Source of the DNA: Effusibacillus lacus | GTDB taxonomy: Bacteria; Bacillota; Bacilli; Tumebacillales; Effusibacillaceae | Assembly (NCBI RefSeq): GCF_002335525.1 | Contig: NZ_BDUF01000121.1 | Span: 1 to 64,000 of the forward strand | Reading direction: 5' to 3' | Length of the DNA stretch: 64,000 nt | Shown: positions 18,113-25,199 of the stretch, one piece after another | How positions within the stretch are numbered: the stretch's first letter is position 1 | How the letters are laid out: every line of letters begins with the position of its first letter | Notes under the pieces: model-generated | Told to the model about the DNA's origin: nothing | What the model saw: the letters and a program-made list of their open reading frames with translations, nothing else | Database searches by the model: none | Made by a program: the position numbers and the translations under genes

Positions 18113-19103
18113 GGGGATCCTCCCTGTCCACGGTTTGCGGCTCCAATTCCGTTTCCACAATATATCGCGGACGGCGTTTCGTTTCTTTATATATCTTGCC
18201 GATGTATTCGCCGATCAAACCCAGACTGATCAACTGAATGCCGCCGATGAACCAGACGGACACCATCAGCGAAGCCCAGCCGGATACGGGGTTGCCCACC
18301 AGTTTGTCGACAATGGCATAGATGCCAGCCGCAATGCTGACAACAAACAGGATAAACCCGGTAAGCGTCACCAGCCGGATCGGCGTCACAGACAAAGACG
18401 TGATCCCGTCGAATGCGAACATCAGCATTTTTTTCAGCGGGTATTTGGATTCACCGGCAAACCTTTCATGCCGGTCATAGTAAACGCTGGTAGATTTGAA
18501 CCCCACCATCGGCACGATCCCGCGCAAAAAGAGGTTCACTTCCTCGAACCGGGCCAGGTTGTCCAGCGCCCGCCGGCTCATTAACCGGTAATCCGCATGA
18601 TTGAACACAATGTTGGCACCCATTTTTTGCATCAGTTTGTAAAAGCCTTCGGCAGTGAACCGTTTGAAGAAAGTATCCGTTCCCCGGCTCTTGCGGACCC
18701 CGTACACCACTTCATAACCTTCATGGAAGCGAAGCACCATCTCCCGAATGGCGTCTACATCGTCCTGGAGATCCGCATCAATCGAAATCACAATGTCCGA
18801 CTGCTTCCTGGCTTTCATCAGGCCTGCCCACAGGGCATTCTGGTGCCCGGCATTGCGGGCCAGTTTGAGTCCGGTTACGTATTTGTTCGTCATGTTGAAA
18901 ACTTCAATCAGATTCCAGGTTTCGTCCCGGCTGCCGTCATCCACAAACAGGACGCGGCTGGCTCCGGAGATCAACCGTTCCCCGATCAGGTTATCCAGCA
19001 CGTTCGTCAACCGTTTGACCGTTTCGGGAAGCACCTCTTCTTCGTTGTAACAGGGCACCACGATGCTCAACAGAGGCAGGGTGCCGGGTCGGATCTCATT
19101 CAT
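18093..19103 (-). CDS. Polyprenyl-phosphate sugar synthase, GT2 family (GtrB/DPM1-like)
   Basis: 336 residues. The N-terminal GT-A domain starts LSIVVPCYNEEEVLPETV and has the DADLQDD metal motif; GLKLARNAGHQNALWAG and two C-terminal membrane helices follow, as in GtrB and dolichol-phosphate mannose synthases. It makes a polyprenyl-phosphate hexose on the cytoplasmic face. The ATG at 19103 has GGAG 9 bases upstream; an ATG 21 bases earlier has none. First gene of the operon, divergent from the deacetylase lipoprotein. Confidence 0.9.
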   Translation of the reverse strand: MNEIRPGTLPLLSIVVPCYNEEEVLPETVKRLTNVLDNLIGERLISGASRVLFVDDGSRDETWNLIEVFNMTNKYVTGLKLARNAGHQNALWAGLMKARKQSDIVISIDADLQDDVDAIREMVLRFHEGYEVVYGVRKSRGTDTFFKRFTAEGFYKLMQKMGANIVFNHADYRLMSRRALDNLARFEEVNLFLRGIVPMVGFKSTSVYYDRHERFAGESKYPLKKMLMFAFDGITSLSVTPIRLVTLTGFILFVVSIAAGIYAIVDKLVGNPVSGWASLMVSVWFIGGIQLISLGLIGEYIGKIYKETKRRPRYIVETELEPQTVDREDPRAISTP

Positions 19104-19230
19104 GCCTGACTGCTCCTTTGCCATACACTTGCCAGAACTGAACTTTACTTATGGTAATAGATTGCAAGCCTTTTTACAAGTATCCGTGGTATTATGTAAC
19201 TATCAATCTTACAAGTATGGGAGAACAGTA

Positions 19231-20118
19231 ATGCCACGGGTACTATTAATGCTAACCATGCTCTGTCTGGGGCTACTAATGGTCGGTTGTCAATCGGTCT
19301 TTTCCGGGGACAGTCCGGCGGGCGCTTCGGAACAGCTGCCAATCCCTATCTATTATGAGGACAAGGTCCTGGTTCTCACCTATCACCACATCGATCCGGC
19401 AGAATTGGATTTCACCATCTCTCCGGACAGGTTTGTCACCCACCTGGAAGCTCTTAAGAAACACAACTATAACGTCGTTAGCATGGAAGACTATCGGCAG
19501 TATGTAACCAAAGGCGCAAGCCTCCCGCCAAACGCAGTGGTAATCACTTTTGACGACGGGTATGAAAGTTTCTATAGATATGCCTATCCAGCCTTGAAAA
19601 AAATGGGCTATCCGGCAACCAATTTTATTGTCGTCAAATCGACAGACGTTTTAAACCCCAAAGCCTTGCCCCATCTGACCTGGGACCAAATGCGGGAAAT
19701 GAAGCAAAACGGGATGAGCTTCTACAACCATACCTATGATCAGCATCGTCATGAGAATACGAACGCAGGCGGCAACCCCAGGGCGATGCTGGCCAACCCG
19801 TTGTTTCTTGTTGATAAAAATCGCCCTGAGACTCACGAGGAATACAAGGCTCGCATCCGGCAAGACCTGGCGCTGGCCGAGAAAAGGTTGGACGAAGAGT
19901 TGGGCGACCAGCCCAATCTGCTGGCATTCCCCTACGGCCAGTATAACGATACGGTGTTGGAAGTGGGGAAAGAGTTGGGGATTGACCTCTTCTTTCTCTA
20001 TTTGCAGGAAGGAATCAATGACAGGGATGACACCCTCGTCGCCCGTGTGAACGCAGGACAGGCAGGCTTGTCGGCGGAAGACTTGCTTGCAAAGTTGAAG
20101 CGGTACCACGACAGGTAA
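19231..20118 (+). CDS. Polysaccharide deacetylase lipoprotein
   Basis: 295 residues. The N-terminus is a lipoprotein signal (LGLLMVGC) and the rest a NodB-type carbohydrate esterase domain: TFDDGYESFY (metal Asp), NHTYDQH (two His) and LLAFPYGQYND. Likely substrates are N-acetylated cell-wall or exopolysaccharide sugars outside the membrane, as in the PgaB/IcaB group that also begins with a lipobox. The ATG at 19231 follows GGGAG at 9-10 bases; the frame is open further upstream but overlaps the divergent GT2 gene. No partner synthase (PgaC/IcaA) is adjacent. Confidence 0.87.
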   Translation: MPRVLLMLTMLCLGLLMVGCQSVFSGDSPAGASEQLPIPIYYEDKVLVLTYHHIDPAELDFTISPDRFVTHLEALKKHNYNVVSMEDYRQYVTKGASLPPNAVVITFDDGYESFYRYAYPALKKMGYPATNFIVVKSTDVLNPKALPHLTWDQMREMKQNGMSFYNHTYDQHRHENTNAGGNPRAMLANPLFLVDKNRPETHEEYKARIRQDLALAEKRLDEELGDQPNLLAFPYGQYNDTVLEVGKELGIDLFFLYLQEGINDRDDTLVARVNAGQAGLSAEDLLAKLKRYHDR

Positions 20119-20198
20119 GTTTCCTCTCCTTTTCCAAATTATGGATAATTGCAGGCACTCGCACACCAATATCGTCATAAAAAAAGGGCCCAATAGGC

Positions 20199-20386
20199 CA
20201 TAGCGGATTTTGGATCTACTATTTTTGATTTTTGAGGTCAGAGACATAAATAACGGATTTTGAAGTAACTATTCATGATTTTTCTTACTGAAATAAGACT
20301 TTGGGTACCAAATTAGAGACTCAAAATCTGTTATTTTAGATTAAACAAATCAAAAACGTGAAATAGCGGATTGAAAATCCGCTCAG
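20199..20386. repeat. Four-palindrome element, copy D (diverged)
   Basis: Modules lie at 20199-20223, 20249-20273, 20311-20335 and 20362-20386, offsets 0, 50, 112 and 163. Core sequence differs from copies A-C (CGGATT/AATCCG instead of GGACTG/CAGTCC). The fourth has a perfect 8-bp stem, the first and third are imperfect and the second is weak. It fills the gap between two convergent genes (20119-20444); nothing else is seen there. Confidence 0.7.
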
Positions 20387-20444
20387 ACTGTTGAGAAACT
20401 CTCAGCAGTGTGAGTGTACTTTAAGGACGCTGTTATTTAGTAAG

Positions 20445-20867
20445 TTAAAGAGCTTTTAATCTGTGATAGACCGTAACCTCAGGTGAAGCATATAAAACTT
20501 CAAAACTCACCACTTCACCAGCAGCTTCGTTAACTCTTTGTTGTATTGAATCGAAATTATTCTCTCTAGTCAGTTCTGAACCATTAAAACGACAATCCAG
20601 GTCATCAATTAATAGCAAAAGGTCAAATTGTCTGTGAACTGCAAAAGCCCTAATTCGTTTAACCATTTCATTAACTAGCTTATTTCCAGTTCTTCCTTCT
20701 TGCTCAGCCGGAAACTCAGGGTAGTTTCGGTTTAGCTTTGGTGCTTCTTTAATCTTTGTTGGAAAGCACCGCACCCACTTCAATCGTGGGTTTATTTTAG
20801 TTAGAAAAGCATTTAGTCCACCAAGCTCGGTATGACCTGCGGTGCAAAAATAGCCTACCTTTGTCAC
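20445..20867 (-). CDS. Small Toprim-like partner of the ATPase
   Basis: 140 residues. An early Glu in GYFCTAGHTELGG and the acidic motif LLLLIDDLDCRFNG resemble the Glu and DxD signatures of Toprim-type nuclease folds, as in DUF4276/RloB-like partners of AAA15 ATPases. The start is a GTG at 20867 that shares GTGA with the ATPase stop codon, with AGGGGGTGG just upstream, so the pair is tightly coupled. It is short for the family and ends soon after SPEVTVYHRL, so a C-terminal truncation is possible. Assignment rests on motif resemblance and pairing. Confidence 0.6.
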   Translation of the reverse strand: MTKVGYFCTAGHTELGGLNAFLTKINPRLKWVRCFPTKIKEAPKLNRNYPEFPAEQEGRTGNKLVNEMVKRIRAFAVHRQFDLLLLIDDLDCRFNGSELTRENNFDSIQQRVNEAAGEVVSFEVLYASPEVTVYHRLKAL

Positions 20868-22132
20868 CAAGGCCACCCCCCTAGTGCAGGCTCGCCAACC
20901 CGATATAAGTCTCCAATTTCCCATCCTCTCTCCAAAAGGTCTTTAAGATTGTCAGGTTTTACAACCTTCACAGTTGGCTCTTCTTTTAGATCAAAAACTA
21001 GGAGGTCCACTTTTTGTTTAAGGAACAACTCTGTATACCCATCCAAAAAGTCCGGTGAGTGCGAACTAATAAAAAGTTGTTCCATTGAGTCGGTACGTTC
21101 TACCCAAGTGGATATTACCTTTAACCATGCAGGGTGTAAGTTTAGTTCAGGTTCATCTAAAGCAAGAATTGTCATCTTTTCAGGCGTCCACATTAATAAA
21201 GTTAAAAGCATTGCTTTTATCGTACCGTCAGAAAGTTCATGAAGCTTAAATATCTGCCCCTTGATCTTCAACTGCAACGCTCGTCTTGTATCTCCGACTG
21301 AAATAATTTTTACGGAATCCAGATCGTGTATCAATTCACGAAGATATTGAGTATATGCATCCAAGAAGTCATATTGCTCATCTAAATAATTGAGTACATT
21401 TACAAAATTACTTCCATCAGGTTTCAGGTATTTTGAACCAGCCTCGATCTTAGCGGGTTCTCTAATAATCTTAAGATCAAATTCCGTGCTGGAATACGCG
21501 AAAAATTTTTTAAAAAACTCCTGTACAGTATTCACTGTCTGTTTAAAGTTTGGATAGAATTCCATTCGAAATGTTTCAGAGTCCAGTAAGTTACTTAGTT
21601 GATTGAAAACAGTATCATTTGCGTTGACATCCAGTGATGTGAGTGACACATTTTTAAGACCATGTTCCACAGAACGTTGGCGTACCGAAAATTTACCCTG
21701 CCCAGGAATCTGTTTATGACATTCTATAAAGTTGAAGGGCCGCGATTGATTTTTTGCGGGCTTTTCATACCGAAGAGTTTCACCCGTAATATAAAACCCT
21801 CTAGGAATTTGATCAGCTGTTCCCACTCGGAAGTTTAGTTCGTAAGTTAACTCTGGATATTTGGGGTCGGTATCTATTACCCATTTCATCTCAATAATTC
21901 CCGGTTTCTCAAATCTTCGATCTAAAAGCTCGTCCCAACCATGCTGGGCCAACTCATCATGAAAGGCACTGTCTCGTTTCTCATGAAGGATGAGATTGGA
22001 AAAAAACCGAATTGCTTCAATAAGGTTCGTCTTACCTGAATTGTTTGGACCAATTAACAGGTTTACTTTGTTAAACTCTAAATTGTCTAAATTCAAGTTC
22101 CGAAACCTTTTTACCGAAAAAGACTTAAGCAT
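20864..22132 (-). CDS. AAA15/RecF-like ATPase of a two-gene module
   Basis: 422 residues with an SMC/RecF-type split ATPase fold. Walker A is LLIGPNNSGKTNLIEAIRFF (residues 26-45), the signature is LHELSDGTIKAM, Walker B is TILALDEPELNLHP and the switch His is in FISSHSPDFLDGY. This OLD-like/AAA_21 class is common in phage defence and abortive infection modules paired with Toprim or nuclease proteins. It is translationally coupled to the small Toprim-like gene. No phage or transposon genes flank it. Defence is likely from family context; the trigger is unknown. Confidence 0.82.
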   Translation of the reverse strand: MLKSFSVKRFRNLNLDNLEFNKVNLLIGPNNSGKTNLIEAIRFFSNLILHEKRDSAFHDELAQHGWDELLDRRFEKPGIIEMKWVIDTDPKYPELTYELNFRVGTADQIPRGFYITGETLRYEKPAKNQSRPFNFIECHKQIPGQGKFSVRQRSVEHGLKNVSLTSLDVNANDTVFNQLSNLLDSETFRMEFYPNFKQTVNTVQEFFKKFFAYSSTEFDLKIIREPAKIEAGSKYLKPDGSNFVNVLNYLDEQYDFLDAYTQYLRELIHDLDSVKIISVGDTRRALQLKIKGQIFKLHELSDGTIKAMLLTLLMWTPEKMTILALDEPELNLHPAWLKVISTWVERTDSMEQLFISSHSPDFLDGYTELFLKQKVDLLVFDLKEEPTVKVVKPDNLKDLLERGWEIGDLYRVGEPALGGWPW

Positions 22133-22359
22133 TTATATTCCTCATTTCTATACCAGCCTAGACAACAAAATTCCATAATTACAGTATAGCATTTAGTCAA
22201 GTACCTATATAACAACCTGCAACTTCATTTTGAGATTGTTGAATTTTCAGACCAACCGATTGAAGTTCCCTGACAAAATATTACCACGGTGGCGAATGTA
22301 ACTAAAGTTCTTTGTCTGTTCATTATAAAGGTGAATTTTTTAAAACGGTTACAAAAGCT

Positions 22360-22381
22360 AGAGGGCCCGAAAAGGCCCTCT
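22360..22381 (-). terminator. Hairpin downstream of the acidic stalk-domain gene
   Basis: The stem AGAGGGCC/GGCCCTCT has a 6-base loop. The T-run is short on the minus strand (CTTTT) and better on the plus strand, so it may work in both directions. The rest of 22133-22402 shows nothing assignable. Confidence 0.6.
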
Positions 22382-22402
22382 TTTCCGTTTTATTATGCTC
22401 CT

Positions 22403-23458
22403 TTACTTCACGATCACGATGCTTGCCGTCTCGTCGAACTCCACCTTGTGTCCCAGGTACTCAGAGATGAAACGAACGGGCACCAGGGTGCGTCCATTGG
22501 TGAGTTCTGCCGCTTTATCAATCGTCTTCTCTTCCCCATTGACCTTGATGGTGGTGCTGCCCAGTGGCAGTTCGATCTTCTTGCCGTCTTTCTCGATGAT
22601 CACGGTCTGTGTGGCTTCGTCATATTCCACGTTCGCACCTAAGGCTTCCGTAATCGCCCGGACCGGCACAAGGGTGCGTCCTTCCTTGATGACAGGCTTC
22701 ACATCCATAACCGGCTTTTTCCCATTGACGTACACTTTCACTTCCTGGGTATCGCCTTGCTCTTTGAAGACCTTGCTCAGCAGTTCGTAAAGCTTGTCGG
22801 AATCCGGTTTTTTGGAAAGCGCTTTTTCCAGATCAGCCTGGGCTTCCTCAGCCTTCTTGCCCTTGATCTTGATGGTCACGAGCACTTCCACATCTTCTTC
22901 GGTGGCGGTGCCGTCCTCCACATCCGCTTCCAACTCTTCCTCGACGTCCTCGATCTCTTCTTCTTCAAGCTCGTCCAGCACATCCTCGAGGGCTTCCTCC
23001 AGCGCTTCCTCCGCATCTTCCTCCCCTTCGGAGGAATCGCTTTCCTGCAGTTTGGTTTGCAGCTTGGCCTGCAGCTTCTCGATCACAGCCTTCAAGGCCG
23101 CGTCACTCGGTGTGCCCTTGCCGTCTTCCAAATTCTTAGTCAGGCTTTCAATCGCACGTTCAAGCCCGCGCTTCTTTCCCTTGCCTTTCCCCTCGCCATC
23201 CTCATCCTCGTCTTCTTCCTCATCTTCATCCTCGTCTTCGTCGTCCTCATCGTCTTTATCCTCTTCTTCGTCTTCTTCATCCTCATCATCGTCAATGTCT
23301 TCTTGGCTGCCCGTATCCGCGCTGCCGGAAACGTTGCTGGCAGACCCCGTGGTGTTCGACGAACCCGAACCGTTTGCCTTGGCTGCAGCCGTGCCGCCAA
23401 GCAGCGGGGCCGCCAGCGCCAACAACATTGTCATGATCCACGCAACTACCTTTTTCAT
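22403..23458 (-). CDS. Secreted acidic protein with copper-amine-oxidase-N stalk domains
   Basis: 351 residues: signal peptide (1-26); a Ser/Gly/Thr-rich linker; an extremely acidic tract (about 53-86, almost only Glu and Asp); a short basic patch GKGKGKKRG; a Glu-rich helical region; and a C-terminal pair of stalk motifs, TLVPVRAITEALGANVEYD and TLVPVRFISEYLGHKVEFD. No catalytic site is visible; despite the domain name it is not an amine oxidase. The acidic tract could bind cations or the basic parts of other wall proteins. Monocistronic, divergent from galU. Confidence 0.8.
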   Translation of the reverse strand: MKKVVAWIMTMLLALAAPLLGGTAAAKANGSGSSNTTGSASNVSGSADTGSQEDIDDDEDEEDEEEDKDDEDDEDEDEDEEEDEDEDGEGKGKGKKRGLERAIESLTKNLEDGKGTPSDAALKAVIEKLQAKLQTKLQESDSSEGEEDAEEALEEALEDVLDELEEEEIEDVEEELEADVEDGTATEEDVEVLVTIKIKGKKAEEAQADLEKALSKKPDSDKLYELLSKVFKEQGDTQEVKVYVNGKKPVMDVKPVIKEGRTLVPVRAITEALGANVEYDEATQTVIIEKDGKKIELPLGSTTIKVNGEEKTIDKAAELTNGRTLVPVRFISEYLGHKVEFDETASIVIVK

Positions 23459-23529
23459 CCATGTCTCCCCTTTAAATCAAGCATTTTTATCACCCGTTAC
23501 CCTGCCTTAAAGGGAGGCGGTGTCCGCCT

Positions 23530-23545
23530 GTATAGTAAACTATAC
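23530..23545. promoter_or_regulatory. 16-bp palindrome between divergent genes
   Basis: GTATAGT and ACTATAC arms flank a central AA. It lies 72 bases upstream of the acidic stalk-domain gene and 129 upstream of galU, so it is a candidate operator for either. A TAGT-N2-ACTA core also occurs upstream of the glucosaminidase gene at 49851. Confidence 0.4.
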
Positions 23546-23673
23546 TCTGCAGCCCCCAATGAGACATGAGTCAAAAGTCACAATTTTCCAAGTCGCAATT
23601 TTCCCCGTGCAGGATTGGGTTACTTTATGTAGAATTAGGTTGAAATCATTTTTGGTAAAAAAGGAGCGCAGCC

Positions 23674-24555
23674 ATGACCATACGCAAAGCGGTAATTCCG
23701 GCAGCCGGACTCGGCACGCGGTTCCTGCCGGCCACAAAAGCGCAGCCGAAGGAAATGCTGCCCATTGTGGACAAACCGACCATCCAATATATTATTGAAG
23801 AAGCTGTCGCATCGGGGATCGAAGATATCCTGATCATCACCGGCCGCAACAAACGGGCGATTGAGGACCATTTTGACCGGTCCGTAGAGCTGGAACTGAT
23901 GCTGGAGAGCAAAGAGCAGCAGCAGCTTCTTGCGGAGACCCGCCGCATTTCCAACATGGCCAATATCCACTACATACGGCAAAAAGAAGCCCTGGGCCTC
24001 GGCCATGCGGTTCTGTGCGCCAAGAACTTCATCGGCAGCGAACCCTTTGCCGTACTGCTCGGGGACGATATCGTCAACAGCCGCAAACCGGGCCTCCGCC
24101 AACTGATCGACATCTACGAACGGAACGGCGGCAGCGTGCTGGGAGTCCAACAGGTACCTCTACACGAAACCAACCGGTACGGGATGATTCACCCGGAACG
24201 GCTGGGAGATCGGGAATACCGGGTTCACCATGTGGTGGAAAAGCCGCCGTCCAATCCACCGTCCCAACTGGCCATTATGGGTCGCTACATTCTCGCGCCG
24301 GAAGTGTTTGCCTATCTGGAAGCGACCGAACCGGGCGTTGGCGGCGAAATCCAGTTGACCGACGCGATTGACGCCCTCTGCAAGAACCACAGCGTCTTTG
24401 CCTGTGAGATTGAAGGCAGGCGGTACGACATCGGCGACAAGCTGGGATATCTGAAAGCCAACATCGAATTCGCCCTGGAACGGGAAGAGATGAAGGACAA
24501 ACTGGAAGAATATTTGCGCGGTTGGTGCGCTGAATATTTGGAGAACCGGAATTAA
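23674..24555 (+). CDS. galU: UTP-glucose-1-phosphate uridylyltransferase
   Basis: 293 residues, usual length for GalU/GtaB. It has the nucleotide-binding motif AAGLGTRFLPATKAQPKEML, followed by KPTIQYIIEEAV, the FAVLLGDDI metal motif, RYGMIHPE, VVEKP and GGEIQLTDAI. It makes UDP-glucose from glucose-1-phosphate and UTP in the cytoplasm, feeding wall teichoic acid, glycolipid and exopolysaccharide synthesis. AAAGGAGCG precedes the ATG. The many surface-glycan genes in this window depend on such a donor. Bacillus homologues are called gtaB. Confidence 0.95.
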   Translation: MTIRKAVIPAAGLGTRFLPATKAQPKEMLPIVDKPTIQYIIEEAVASGIEDILIITGRNKRAIEDHFDRSVELELMLESKEQQQLLAETRRISNMANIHYIRQKEALGLGHAVLCAKNFIGSEPFAVLLGDDIVNSRKPGLRQLIDIYERNGGSVLGVQQVPLHETNRYGMIHPERLGDREYRVHHVVEKPPSNPPSQLAIMGRYILAPEVFAYLEATEPGVGGEIQLTDAIDALCKNHSVFACEIEGRRYDIGDKLGYLKANIEFALEREEMKDKLEEYLRGWCAEYLENRN

Positions 24556-24571
24556 GAAGCGGTTTTTCGAG

Positions 24572-24600
24572 AACGGGCCTTTCCTTGTGAGAGGTCCGTT
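24572..24600 (+). terminator. Probable galU terminator
   Basis: AACGGGCCT pairs with AGGTCCGTT (one G-U) over an 11-base loop, followed by TCTCTATT. The U-run is weak. Confidence 0.55.
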
Positions 24601-24638
24601 TCTCTATTGGAGGAATCCTATTTTTTCTATTGCCAGGG

Positions 24639-24673
24639 TATTTCATATGTATTATATTTAACCACGTGAAATA
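24639..24673. promoter_or_regulatory. Inverted repeat upstream of marR
   Basis: TATTTCA and TGAAATA are 21 bases apart in the AT-rich region 44-78 bases before the MarR gene. This is a candidate autoregulatory site; half-site spacing is wide for MarR, so confidence is low. Confidence 0.3.
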
Positions 24674-24716
24674 TTTAGGTGATGAAATAGCCGGCGGTTT
24701 ATTCGGAGGGTGACAC

Positions 24717-25199
24717 ATGCATCACAAGCGAATGGATGAATACCTGCGCAGGTTTGAAGACGCCTGCTTGAAAACCATCAGGAAGATGGGCGCGGAACTT
24801 TCGGATTTGCCGGAATTGCCGCCGACCCAGTTTTTGGTGCTGAAAATTTTAAAGGAAGAAAGGTATCTGATGCCCACTCACCTGGCAGAAGTCCTGAATG
24901 TCAAGCCAAGCGCCATGACGTCGCTGATCGACCGCATGGAGAAAAACGGACTGGTCGAAAGATACCGGATTGAAGAGGATCGCCGGGTCGTCTACATCAA
25001 ACCGACCCAGGCGGGATTGGACGCACTTGACAAGGCGGAGCAGACCCGCCGGGAAATCCTGGTGAAATACCTGTCGCTGCTGGACGAAACGGAACTGGAT
25101 CAACTGATCCGCATCTACGAAAAAATGGCCCTGAGCGTGAGGAAAACCTCCCCTGGCACAGTCACGGGAACAGACGGAAAGGAGCGCAGCAACAGATGA
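24717..25199 (+). CDS. MarR-family regulator of the first RND pump
   Basis: 160 residues with a winged-helix domain: PTHLAEVLNVKPSAMTSLIDRMEKNG is the recognition region and YRIEEDRRVVYIKPTQAG the wing. The ATG follows GGAGGGTGACAC. Its stop overlaps the RND permease start by 4 bp (ATGA), so it is the first gene of a MarR-permease-adaptor operon and most likely represses it until a drug or metabolite binds. Confidence 0.9.
   Translation: MHHKRMDEYLRRFEDACLKTIRKMGAELSDLPELPPTQFLVLKILKEERYLMPTHLAEVLNVKPSAMTSLIDRMEKNGLVERYRIEEDRRVVYIKPTQAGLDALDKAEQTRREILVKYLSLLDETELDQLIRIYEKMALSVRKTSPGTVTGTDGKERSNR

Noticed and set aside
20864-22132. RecF recombination protein
   Set aside because: The Walker motifs resemble RecF, but the coupled Toprim-like gene and overall layout fit the OLD/AAA15 defence class, and no dnaN or gyrB is adjacent.
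22757-23569. Phe/Leu-rich and Ser-rich frames opposite the acidic protein
   Set aside because: They are the complement of the Asp/Glu tract (GAN codons read as TTC/CTC or TCN) and not real membrane or serine-rich proteins.
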